From: Austropuccinia psidii
Taxonomy: Eukaryota > Basidiomycota > Pucciniomycetes > Pucciniales > Sphaerophragmiaceae
DNA: 64,000 nucleotides
Assembly (NCBI GenBank): GCA_023105745.1
Contig: JALGQZ010000004.1
Span: 42,273,937 to 42,337,936, forward strand
Reading direction: 5' to 3'
Each line of letters opens with the position of its first letter. Within the stretch, counting starts at the first letter, position 1. A program made the position numbers and the translations under genes. Shown here one piece after another: positions 48,569 through 59,711 of this stretch. The notes beneath the pieces are model-generated. The model did no database searches, was not told the DNA's origin, and saw nothing but the letters and a program-made list of their open reading frames with translations.

Positions 48569-49911
48569 GCTGGGGTTCTTACAGCCCCAGAAATCAAAAA
48601 CTTTTTTTTATTTTTTTTTAAAAAATTTTAATTTTCTTTTTGTTTTATTTAAATTGATCACTGGGGTCTTTCAGCCCCAGCAATCAAAAGTTTTTTAAAA
48701 AAAAAACTTTTCTATTTTTTAATTATTATTATTTTTCTATTTAAATTGCTTGCTGGGGCTCTTACAGCCCTAGCGATCCGAAGTTTTTTTAAAAAAACTT
48801 TTTTTAATTTTTTTTCAAAAAAATTTATTTTTTAATTATTTTGATTTTTTTTTTTCTTTTATTTCAATTGATCGCTGGGACTCTTACAGCCCCAGCAATC
48901 AAAATTTTTATAAAAAAAAAACTTTTTTTATTTTTTTTTAATTTAAATTGCTCGCTGGGGCTCTTACAGCCCCAGCAATGAAAAGTTTTTTAAAAAAAAA
49001 ACTTTTTTTTTTTTTAAAAAAATTTAATTTTAATTATTTGAATTTTTTTTTTATTTTTTTTATTGAAATTGATCCCTGGGGCTCTTACAGCCCCAGCGAT
49101 CAAAAGTTTTTTGAAAAAAAACTTTTTTTATGTTTTTTTAATTATTATTTTTATTTTTATTTAAATTGCTCGCTGGGGCTGTAAGAGCCCCAGCGATCAA
49201 AAGTTTTTTAAAAAAAAAAAACTTTTTTTTTATTAAAATCGATCGCTGGGGCTCTTACAGCCCCAGAAATCAAAAGTTTTTTTTTTTTGTTTTTTTTTAA
49301 AAAAAATTTAATTTTTAATTATTTTTATTTTTTTTTCATTGAGATTAATTGCTGGGGCTGTAAGAGCCCCAGCGATCAAAAGTTTTTTTTTAAAAAACTT
49401 TTTTTATGTTTTTTTAAAAATTTTATTTTTATTTTATTTGTTTTTATCAAAAATTATTTAAAAAAAAAACAATTTTTTTCTTTTTTCAAAAAATTTTAAT
49501 TTTTAATAATTTTTACTTTTATTTCAAAAATTTATTTTTATTTTATTTTTTTTATTTAAATTTAAATTTTTTTGAAAAAAAAACATATTTTTATTTAGCA
49601 ATCAAAAGTTTTTAAAAAAAAAAAACATTTTTTTTTTTATTTAAATTGAGATTAAAAATTTTTCAAAAAAAAAACATTATTTTTTTAATTTAAATTGAAA
49701 TTTTTTTTGAAAAAAAAACATGATTTATTTTTTAATATTTTATCTTTTTTTATTTAAATTTATTGCTGTGGCTCTTACAACCCCAGCAATCACAATTTTT
49801 TTAAAAAAAAAGATTATTTTTTTTATTTTAAAAATTTTATTTTTTAATTATTTTATTTTATTTTATTTTTTTTAATTTGAATTGATTTCTGGGGCTCTCT
49901 TACAGCCCCAG
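48569..49911. repeat. Array of 11 GC-rich hairpins in poly-A/T (array B)
   Basis: Eleven copies of a hairpin with arms GCTGGGGCT / AGCCCCAGC and loop CTTAC, usually within TTGATC..GATCAA, lie at about 48569, 48659, 48752, 48873, 48953, 49073, 49171, 49244, 49351, 49764 and 49889. They are separated by T-rich and A-rich tracts that themselves pair (AAAGTTTTTT, AAAAAACTTT). Copies at about 49171 and 49351 carry the loop in the opposite orientation (GTAAG). The stretch 49400-49740 holds degenerate spacer material without a hairpin core. Open frames through the array are Phe/Lys low-complexity translations and not genes. Confidence 0.9.
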
Positions 49912-50141
49912 TGATCACAATGTTTTTTCATATTTTTTGAAAAACATTTTTTAAATTTTTATTTCCTATTTGTTTTAAATTTCATTACAACAATTATATT
50001 TTAGAAAAAAAATCTTATTTGTTTTTTTTTTTAATAAAATTTAAGCAAGAACAATTTCTATTTACTTATTTTACTGTTTTTTTAATAAAAATTATTATAG
50101 GGGAGGGCCTCACACATTGCTTCTTGCCATTTCACCCATCA

Positions 50142-50952
50142 TGAGTCAACTTTCACCATCTCAACTCATCAAGCTCTCAAAATGTATGGAGTCACTTAAT
50201 GATGAAGAAAAACATTTCATGGGAAGGACTATTTCACCAGTTGTAAAGATTTTTCTTCATCAATTAGTGACTCAATTCATCCAATAACTCTTTGTAAATC
50301 AAGCTTATCCAACAAAAACGGAAAGGATGAGTTGTTTTTGAATTCTGAGGATCATTCCATGGGAAGGACTATTTCACCAGCTGTGAATGATTCCCCGTTA
50401 TCCAAAAATGACTTATCTTTAAATAAGAAATCCAATCATTCACATAGAAGATTTCAAATTGCACGAAAATTACTCACCCAAATTTTGGACCATGCATCAA
50501 GAAGCAGAGGTGAATTCAGTACCGTTCCAGTTAAGCCCAAGCCAAATATAATAAATAAGCTTTTATTACCTTCCATAAATAAAACACCAAATCCTTCAAT
50601 AGTTTTCAATTCAAAAAATCACGGCCTCCTCTTCATTTATCACTTGCATCCATTTCATATTCCTTCTCCAACTTTTACTTCATTAAATCAATTAATAATA
50701 GCACTTTACAAATTAGCCCAAAATTGTCCTCTTATTTTATATTTATGAATTACAGGTACAACAGAGGAAGTGTACTTTGGCAAGGTGTGTACATTTTTAA
50801 TCATTCAAATCACTGATTGGATTTTATTTTCCTGTCCTTATGATGGTTATTTTTTTCATGTAAGAACAACTTTAGCAAGTACTTTGACATATGCTGAGCT
50901 ATCAAAACTTTTCTTAGAGACTCATATGAACATCAAAATTGAAAGTACGTAA
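50142..50952 (+). pseudogene. Coding-like fragments of unknown origin inside the TIR element
   Basis: ATG at 50142 opens a 51-codon frame (MSQLSPSQLIKLSKCMESLN, EEKHFMGRTISPVVK). At 50332-50748 a longer frame includes DHSMGRTISPAVNDSPL and RRFQIARKLLTQILDHASRS. At 50770-50952 another begins MYFGKVCTFLI. Composition is less skewed than in the flanking array. The MGRTISP segment is present twice (50218-50240 and 50358-50380), which indicates a local duplication. No known domain was recognised. These may be exons of a captured or decayed gene. Confidence 0.3.
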
Positions 50953-50990
50953 CTGTGAAATTATAGTTCTTTTGGATTAAAAAAAATTGG

Positions 50991-51130
50991 GGCGTGGATT
51001 TAGTAATCACTTGGATGCGTGGATTTAGCAAACTACATCCATGAAAGGCGTGAAGGCGTATCTGAATCCACAATTTTATGCGTAGGCATAGGCGTAAAGT
51101 TTAGGTTAAGGCGTGGAAATATCACTCCCC
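50991..51130 (-). repeat. Right terminal inverted repeat (140 bp)
   Basis: Reverse complement of 46222-46361 with about 5 mismatches and no length difference. It is followed at once by the TATATTAT duplication at 51131-51138. Confidence 0.9.
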
Positions 51131-51138
51131 TATATTAT

Positions 51139-54100
51139 GTATATTCCAATTATTTAGTGAAATTTATCTGCTTATTTCTCCCCATGATTTTAGCCCCACC
51201 AAAACCCCTCTCCAAATTCTGAATTCACTCAATTAAGCAGTATTTTATTTTTTGAGAAGAAATACATATTTTTCATTGAATCCTACTTCTATTATAGGAC
51301 ATTCAATATTCTACAAGCCAAGAATATAATTGAGAAATATTATTTGTAGTTTTTTGAAAAAAAATTCTTAATCCCTTGGGAGATATTTTCAAGAAAGTAT
51401 ATTATTATTAAAAAGGAAATAATTTCTGAGTAATTCCATAAAATTAGAATTGGATTGAAAATCAAGGAAATCTCATTTAAGAGAACTGTGTCATTAACAA
51501 CTCAATAAGAAGTGATTTTGAAGATGATGGTATAATAAATCTTTCTCAAAGTCAATTCAATTTGGTAAATTGTATTTCAAGTCAAGGAGAGACAAAAATC
51601 AATTGAAAACCAAATAAAATACCTGTATACAAGATATTATAAATAACCAAGTCTCACAACCATGGAAGTTCACCCTCTAAGACCTCCCTATGGAATATCC
51701 ATGCCATATCCATCATCTTTGGCCATATTGGCCATTTCACTATCTGGGGCCAACGTGGCCCCTTCATCATCATCAGGCCTTTCCTGGAAAGTCTTTTCTT
51801 TTGGAAACTCTTAGGTATTTTCTATTCAACAGGGAAAATACAGCCCAAAAGTCTGTATCTGGATTTTCAAGCTTAAAATACAGTTTTGCGCACTTTTCTG
51901 TATTCAGCCTTTTTATGCCATTTTCCCATGTAATATGGTAAATATGACCAAATTGCTATATTAGACCATTTGAGGCTTAATTTCCAGTTTTGCGCATTTT
52001 TCACACTTTGTGCAAATACAGTTTTAAAGCTTTATAAGCTGTATTTTTCCAAAAAAAAACAAAAACACTTTGTCACCTCTGAAGACACCCAAAATTCATT
52101 TTTCACTCATATCCTCCTGGCATCCTTCCAAAAGACCTTTGGCCTTTCTCACCTTCCAATAACCAAAAGTGTCATAAATGGTGTTATACACCATTATCCA
52201 TCTTTTTTCACCATAAATCAAATGATGCCAATTTCAAAGGGTTATCTCAACATTTCAAAAAGCCATCAAGGCATCATGTCATCCAGAGGATTCATCAAGG
52301 CTAAAGGACAAGTGTCCCTCTCAAATATCAAAGACACCATAAAGCAATCATTGTATATTTTAATTCACAGTATTCCTCCAAGGGAATACTGGTAGTTCAT
52401 TCTCAAGAGATACTTAAGAGGTAGTTCCAAACCAATATTTCAAGTGTCAATGATCTATCAATCCACCTTGGAAACCACATTCATTCAATAAATTCTGGAT
52501 TCATCAAGACCTGTATTTCAATCATACACCATGGGAAGATCATTCAACGCAGTTCATCTCTCCATTTGGCAAGGTATACATTCCATCAGAAAATAAATAC
52601 AGCTTCCAGTATTCAATACAGATTATCTGCCAGCCTGAAGGAGTCAATCTCTCAGCTTTTCACATATCCCAGCCTCCTTTGACCCTGGGGGATTTTTACC
52701 CCAGTTAATTAATATATTTTGATTTTATCTTATATTTATTTATCTTATCTCTTTTGTTAAGTGAATACTGATATTATCAAGTCACTCATTTAGCACCCTT
52801 GTCTTTTCTATCTTTGCCTGTAAATGGATATTGGTGGTCATATCTTTTACTAATTATATTGTTCATTCTGGAAGGTTGAAACAGTGATTAAGGACTTATT
52901 TGGTTGGCTCTTTGGCCATTTGGCTTCTTATTTCTCTTATTGCATCTCATTTTTGTACCTGCATACTTCTTAGAGAAATTTATTGCTTTTATTATTATCT
53001 TCTTCATTCTTTGGAGTCTTCCAAGTGAGTTCCCTGATTACTGAGTGCCAGGCCACTCTTTTTTTCTCAAGAGCCCCTGTGACACCAATAAGGTGAAGAG
53101 TGCATCACAAGGGATAATAACTTCCACTTTTTGCAAGTATTTGGAGGTTCTTTACTTGTATCAAAGCCATGTAAGGCACAAAAAAATAACTTTGAAACAG
53201 TTTTAATCAATTTATACATCATTAGAACCCAAAAAATTATGTATTTTAGAGTGGCTGAAAGATGAGATGAAAATAAGCAAAGTAAACCAAACATAAAATT
53301 CAAATTCTTAACTATAGTAACAGTTAATCATTTGGAGTTTGAGCCAAAATTCAAATTAGTGTATTAGAATTCTATTATCTAGAAGATTTTCATTAATAGA
53401 GACATTCTAAATTAAAAAATGTGAATATTTTTACAGAATTTGCAACATTCCCAAAAAGGATTGAATTGATTTAATATTTCAAGAAAAGGAGGAGTTTGTA
53501 TAATTTTTAAACATGGAGAGGCTTTTTAAATATCTTCAAATCAATTGAAATTTTAAAGGGCTTTTCTTGTTCTAACGTTTCATATTTTGAACCACAGAAA
53601 ATCTTCAATATATACAAAATTACTCATTTCTATTTTTAACATATCCAATCTTTTTTGATGTTTTTACTGTAGTTTGTCTGAAAGCTATTATTATGATTGG
53701 AGTCCCACTAAAGGAGGGTTTGGAAAAGATAAATCCTCATTACATTAAATACAAAAATAAAATAATTTTTATTGCATTACATTTCAATGATACATAAGCT
53801 GAAAAATTGACCTTTTATGAACTGGAAATCTTGAATGGCCAAGATGTTTTAATAGGAAGTATGCTTTCCAGCTAGTATACCTGTACTTCTTGAGCTCAAA
53901 GTCATGTATAAAATCCATTTATTTCTAAAAGTGGATCACATATTTTAATTATTTGTTCCAAAAAAAACCACCACATTCCACTCTTTATCAATAGATTTAT
54001 AGTCCATAATGTTTTGAATAGTGCTTTGTCTAATATAAGATCTTTCTTTCTATCACCCAACATGAATTCCCATGTAAATCATGTGGATTCGAAAATAATA

Positions 54101-56343
54101 TTTTCTATTAAATAAAGATACAAAATATTGTTAATCTTAAAAGCCATATTTTACCACAATAGAAAGTTGAGCTTATGTGATATTTACAAAATAGACCAGC
54201 TAAATTAAATGAAACTACACCATCCTCATAAGAATTCAGTCACCTCAAAAACACTGGAGAGTCCCTGGAGTCATAAAATAATGCTTCCTGTGCTATGGCT
54301 TATACCTGATTGTTCTGTAATACTTCAAGCTCAAGATTTTCTTAAGAAAGAGACAGCTTTTTGGAAGAAATTGGGCTTGTAACCTCCAAAATCTCAATTT
54401 CAATTTCGGATTTAATAAAACCTGAAGAAGAAAATAATTAAAAAAAACTTGAATATGAGAAATATCTTCGTAGAAAAATAACCAAACTTCTAAGGTGATT
54501 GGAGAAAGTTATTTTCATGAATATCAACCTAAAACCCCAAAATTTATGAAGTTGAACAATTTATTAAAATAATTTTGAATTATTTTCCTAGTACTCACTC
54601 AGCTGGAATAAATGAATTAGACGATATATTTGAGCTGTATAGTAGAGATTTCCAGTATCAATTCATTCATAATATAAAACATAATTCTATCATGTATTAC
54701 TTAGTAAGTAATTAATTGAATGTCTTGGCATCTCCAATTATGACATTTTTTGAGATTTATCAAATATCTCCTGTATCTACAAATTACAATGATATTTGCA
54801 ATATATCAATCATTTTTGTACATAATTTTGATGAGATTAATGCAAAGGGGCACATATGGTTCTTAAAAGAATTATATGGGCTTTAAAAGATAATGATATT
54901 AATTATTGAGCACCATCTTGTGCCCAACCTGTGGCAAAAGGTGAGCACCAATGCTCATGGGTATTGAAGTTTTTTACTTTAATTAATTTTGATAATATAT
55001 GGTTTTTTGTTTGGAAATAACATTTTATCTTTTTTCAAAGGAAGTGAAAGTTACTCTTTAAATAAATATTTTTACTTCTACAGTAGCTTTTATATGTTAG
55101 TCTAAAATTAAAGGGATAAATAATTTAATTTGAAAAAATCAAAAAAAGATATATCTTGAGTATTTATATGGATTGTTCTTTCATAAATGTAGATTAAAAG
55201 ATTAAGTCGATCTATTTGTATGATTAATTAGGAAAAGAATAATATTAAATTTCAATTGATAAGATTATTTAGAAGATGCAAATTTTCTCAAACAAAAAAA
55301 TTAGGTTTTTTTCAGTTAATTGATAAGAATAAAGAGATAATTCTTGATAATTTGGAAAAAAAATCATCATCAAGATTTGATCCATCATTTAATAAAATTT
55401 CATTTGTTTTCATTTCAATAAAAATAATCTGTTAATATATTCTTTTAATGTTCTATATATCAGAATAAATTACTTATAATTTATAGAGATTGCTAAGCTA
55501 TTTCGTTTGATTAATCCTCATTATAAATATGTACCAAACTTCAAGACTATGTATAAAGTTTTAATTCAAATGTATCAAAGAATTCTGCAAAAATGATTAA
55601 TCTTATGAATTGTGAGTTTGGTAATAGCAATGATAAATTTTCATATATCTATATGAAGAGTTTTATGATAATGAATCAAAACTTTGAACATAAATTTATG
55701 ATGAATTTAATACAAAGCTTCTCAAGAACTACTTTGAATTGGTAAAACATTAACAATTAACTTTTAATTCATCTTTTTGGTATTAAATTGAAACTTCAAT
55801 TCTTTGGTGTAAATATTTCATTTTTGAATTTATAAATAGAAAATTTCACTTATAATAGTTCTATAGAAATAATAAAAGTAACTTCAATTTATCAAGAAAT
55901 ATATATTAATTATATACTACTTTCTAAAAGAGCAAAAAAGACTATAAATTGGGCATCAGACTATGACTGCATAAGGTTCGAAGCTATAAAACTGTATTTT
56001 TCAGTTTTAAATACAGTACCCTTCCCAAAGTATGCAAAAAGAGGCAGTTCAGCTTTATAGTAACACCTGAAGCATGTGCAAATTGCAGAGGACATATCTC
56101 ATTTGTTGGGGGCCAGAAGCCCTCTTTGAACTATAATTTTATTTTCTATTTTTTTTCCTTATCTATGACCAAAACCAAACACTCTGACCACATAAAAGAT
56201 AACCTGGACTGACTAGTTCTGGCCCACTACAACCTCAATAGAAGCACAACATTCAATTTTCATTTGGATAATCAATATGTAAAGTTTTTTTAAATAAAAT
56301 TTATTTATTTAGAATAAAATTGTTTTTTTTCTAATAGATTTCA
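51139..56343. other. Spacer, mostly AT-rich; less AT-rich patch at 51.66-52.7 kb
   Basis: No gene recognised. The 51660-52700 patch has more balanced composition and holds two GC palindromes (GGCCATATTGGCC at 51721-51733 and GGGGCCA-ACG-TGGCCCC at 51746-51762). CAGTTTTGCGCA occurs there twice, about 105 bp apart (near 51881 and 51986). It may be an old repeat or gene remnant, but I cannot assign it. The rest is AT-rich without recognisable features. Confidence 0.5.
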
Positions 56344-57230
56344 ATGCCTTACCTTGATATTGAATCCAGGGGACGTCTTGTTGGGATTTTCCAAGCAGGC
56401 CTCCCCTTTTGACTCATTTTGGAGCTTTTAGGGATTCCCCTCATGACTATTTAAAATATGATCAAGAAATTGGATCATATCTTTCCACAGTTCAGCCTCA
56501 AAAAAAGGAATACCTACAATAATTACTTCTGAGAGCTTGCCCAAATTATCACCCGCAGTTTCCAATTAAATATATTACAGGTAAGTGACCTTATTACTCA
56601 TTATTTCTCCACCCAAACCATTCAGCAGGAGACTCTTAAGTTGGGTAAGAACTCTTGGATTGTTCCCAAAAATATCATACCTCCATCCTCAAGATTTATA
56701 ACATTTCCCTGTATTCACCCAAGCCCACCACCATTGGACAATAAATGATTGGGCCCAGGCCATTTGGACAGACAAATCTGAACTTGAGATTGGGAGAAAG
56801 AATCATTTGGTCTGAGTATGGAGGACACCTCAATGAAAGCTGTTACTGGAGAACCTTGCAGTAAACCACTGATTAGGTTGTCAAAGTTTAATGGTATGGG
56901 GGGCCCTCTGTGTGGTGATGAAAGAACAATTAGTATTTCTCAAAATCCAGATTACCTTGGCTGAGATGGTCCAGAAAGTCTATTTCCCAGGCCTGTTTCC
57001 ATTAATATCCTTAATGGAGCAGGCTCCTGGGTTTCAATTGGTCATCACCTCTTACTTATTGAGGATAATGCCCCTATCCACATGGCCCAAGAAAGCACTT
57101 ATTGGTGGAATAAGCACAAAATCAAAAAAATCCATTGGCCTGAACATTAACAGGACTTTTACCCCATCAAAAATGTATGGAAGACAATTAAGAGTCAAAT
57201 CAGTAAGCTCTACCAATCACAGACAATAAA
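56344..57230 (+). pseudogene. Tc1-type (DD34E) transposase pseudogene
   Basis: Begins at ATG 56344 (MPYLDIESRGRLVGIFQAGL), like the first helix-turn-helix of Tc1/mariner transposases. A GTAAGT donor at 56581 with TTCAG at 56625 could be a 45-bp intron. The catalytic part shows IWTDKSELEIG (first Asp, codon 56771-56773), MVWGALC, then after a frame change EDNAPIHMA (second Asp, codon 57064-57066) and YPIKNVWKTIKSQISKL. The third acidic residue, expected in NPIENxW, is Lys (codon 57169-57171); 34 residues separate it from the second Asp, the Tc1 spacing. Several stops interrupt the frame. No terminal inverted repeats were located. Confidence 0.8.
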
Positions 57231-59711
57231 TTATCTACAAAATGTGATTAACACATCTTATATCAATTTTTGTATGAACCTCCTGAAAAATATCCTTTAC
57301 TCAATTCCACAACAAATGCAAATGGTAATTGAAATTAATTGAGACCCAAATTCTTACTAGGACCTTCATTAATGTAAGGTTTCTGTGAGCCTTGAGGTAT
57401 ATTTTACATACCCAAATAGTCCACAATTATCTTAAAAATAAATTCTGAAATATGAATAACCCATAAGTCATGCATATATTCAAAATTCATCTTTTTTGAT
57501 TGCAGAAAAAAATCAATAACCTTTTCTTGGGTAAGTAAGTCCATGGATTTAAGGCCAGATTTGAATTCTACACAAAATTTCACCTAGGGTAGCTCCATAG
57601 AGTGAATAAGCTCAAATCAACTCTTTGAGGTGTTAATATGGAAAATACTTCAATACCACATCATCAATACCACATAAAAGATCCATAAAAAGATTTTTTT
57701 CTCAATTTCATTCCAAAATAATAGGAATTTTAGAAATCCCATGTTACATATACACTAAGAATAGTGTTATTCATGTTTGTGGCACTTAATACATACACAT
57801 TTGGTACACCCATAGTGGATATCAGTCTTGAAGCCTGAATTTATATCTTTGACATGGAAATAGTCAAGGGGGAAAACAGACATCAAGCTGAAACCTTTTG
57901 GGAACTTTGTTACCATGTCGAAATTTCATTATATCATAAGAAAATAGCAAATAAGCTGCTATTTTGATGTGCCAAGGAGGTAAAAGAGCAACTTAGACTC
58001 TGTAACCATGTCAATTATTAATTAATTACCATGGATAAACCTCAAAAGAGCTATCAAAACCCTTTTTGGACCAGTATCCATTTTCTTACCTCATAGCAAC
58101 CAGCCATATAGTGCTATTTGCAATTCTACATAGAAATGAGGTGAAAGCTTCTAAAATTCATTAAAAATACAATTCTTAATTAATCTTTCTGAAACTTTCA
58201 GGACCAATTGAGAGCTGTATAATTCATATAAAAAATACAAAAAAAATAGTTTTCTAAGTAAAATGAAAAGTTTTACTTACAGTCCATTATTAATGATTCC
58301 ATGTGAAATACTGAATCTTTAAAAATTCACAGAAAATACACTCTGTTATTAAATTTCCAATAAAATTGATAAATTTGAGAAAGCAATGATTATTTTGGAA
58401 TAAAAGAAGATTTACAGTTGTTACTCCTTTTATTCTTAACCATAAATGGGCTGGTAGTCATGTAAAAGCATCAATTAAGTAATTATGATAATCTTACATG
58501 ACAACAGATGATGCAATCAATAATCCAAAAAGGTTTATTGTTTTCTCACTCATTGTCTTTCCAGTTTTCTCTATTGAACACCTCTGTGAGCTGTCTTAGA
58601 CATAAAAGAGCCCTCCTCTTGCTTTTTTTTCTAGATCATCACATTATTCTATTATACTTGTATTACCAACAAGTAAGTATTAGTTAAATCTTTCAGAATG
58701 AATCAGAAAGACATGAAATCATAGAAATCAACTATATTATTTTTTTAATCTTGTTATAAATCAATTTTAAAACTTTAAATCCACAATAATCTGTCAAATC
58801 TCTCTACTTTTATCTTTAATCAGCTCTTTGGAGTATTAGTGAGTAATTTATCTTAATTCTTAAAGTTTTTCTCTAGTAATCATTTTCTTCAAGGACTATA
58901 TTTATAATTATTCTTGAAAAAGATAATTATATATTAAAATAGTTTTATTATTAAGTACTTCTTGTAATTGATTCTAGTAGACAATTACTGCTTACTGTTA
59001 TAATAACTAGTAGTGCATAACAAGTAAAAGAAATAATAAATTCTTTAATCATTTAATTGTGGTTATATTAATTTTTATTATTATATTTCATACAAACAGT
59101 CATAGTACTATTGATTAGTAGTAATATTATCAGCAGTTTCATAGACACATCTTACATTTGGGGGCCTGGCTGTGTTTTTTGAGCCTTGCACCCTTAATTA
59201 GTATATTTTCAAGCTTTAAAATATATTAATTTAATTATTTTTTTCTTTCAACTTGAAGTTGGAATTATTTTTATTTTTGAAATTGTCTTAAAATCCTTTT
59301 CATTGAGGAATTTGGTTTGATTCTATACTGTTTTTACATGTGGCTTTTTCACATCCAAAAACTTATAAAACTATTCTTTGAGTTACTCTGAATTAATCTT
59401 GATTCAAAATCTTGAATTTCAATTTTTTCTTTAAAAAGAATAATTTTTTCAATATTAAAAAATAAAAACTTATCAAAAATCTTAAAAAATAATTCTTCTT
59501 TTATCAATTTTTCTCTAGTGTCTTTAATCAAATACTGTGCAGCTGGTAACAGACTCAGTAAAAGATACATTACCATTCCAGAATCTGAAGACAGTATTGA
59601 AGTGAAAATTGCAAAAGAGGCACTTAATTCAATAAATAACAAGCCAAACAACCACCAAAAGGTGTGTGTTTTCTGTTTTCAATTCTTATTTTCTCTTTAA
59701 TTGATGTGAAA
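57231..59711. other. Spacer; may include the 5' LTR of the following gypsy element
   Basis: No gene recognised. TGTGAGCCTTGAGGTA at about 57388 resembles 26045-26085, probably an old dispersed repeat. The 5' LTR of the gypsy element starting at 59712 should lie in this stretch. A promoter-like ACATAAAAGAGCCC at about 58600 is a possible part of it. The partner LTR is outside the window, so the limits cannot be set. Confidence 0.4.

Larger units (their letters stand above)
46222..51130. mobile_element. Large TIR element (Mutator-like by structure) carrying cargo
   Basis: 140-bp terminal inverted repeats at 46222-46361 and 50991-51130 differ at about 5 positions. They start GGGTAGTGATATTTCC and GGGGAGTGATATTTCC. 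Immediately outside lies an 8-bp direct duplication, TATATTAT, at 46214-46221 and 51131-51138. This defines a 4.9-kb DNA transposon. Long TIRs with an 8-9 bp duplication suggest the Mutator-like group; hAT also makes 8-bp duplications but usually has short TIRs. I see no transposase, so it is probably non-autonomous. Its contents are a spliced gene-like region, a SINE-like unit and a hairpin array, which suggests it has gathered foreign DNA. Confidence 0.85.

Noticed and set aside
48569..49911. Possible CRISPR array (regular palindromic repeats)
   Set aside because: Spacers are low-complexity A/T tracts, the period is irregular and the genome is eukaryotic.
51970..52395. 141-codon plus-strand frame
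   Set aside because: No recognisable domain, motif or neighbouring exon; kept only as part of an unassigned patch.
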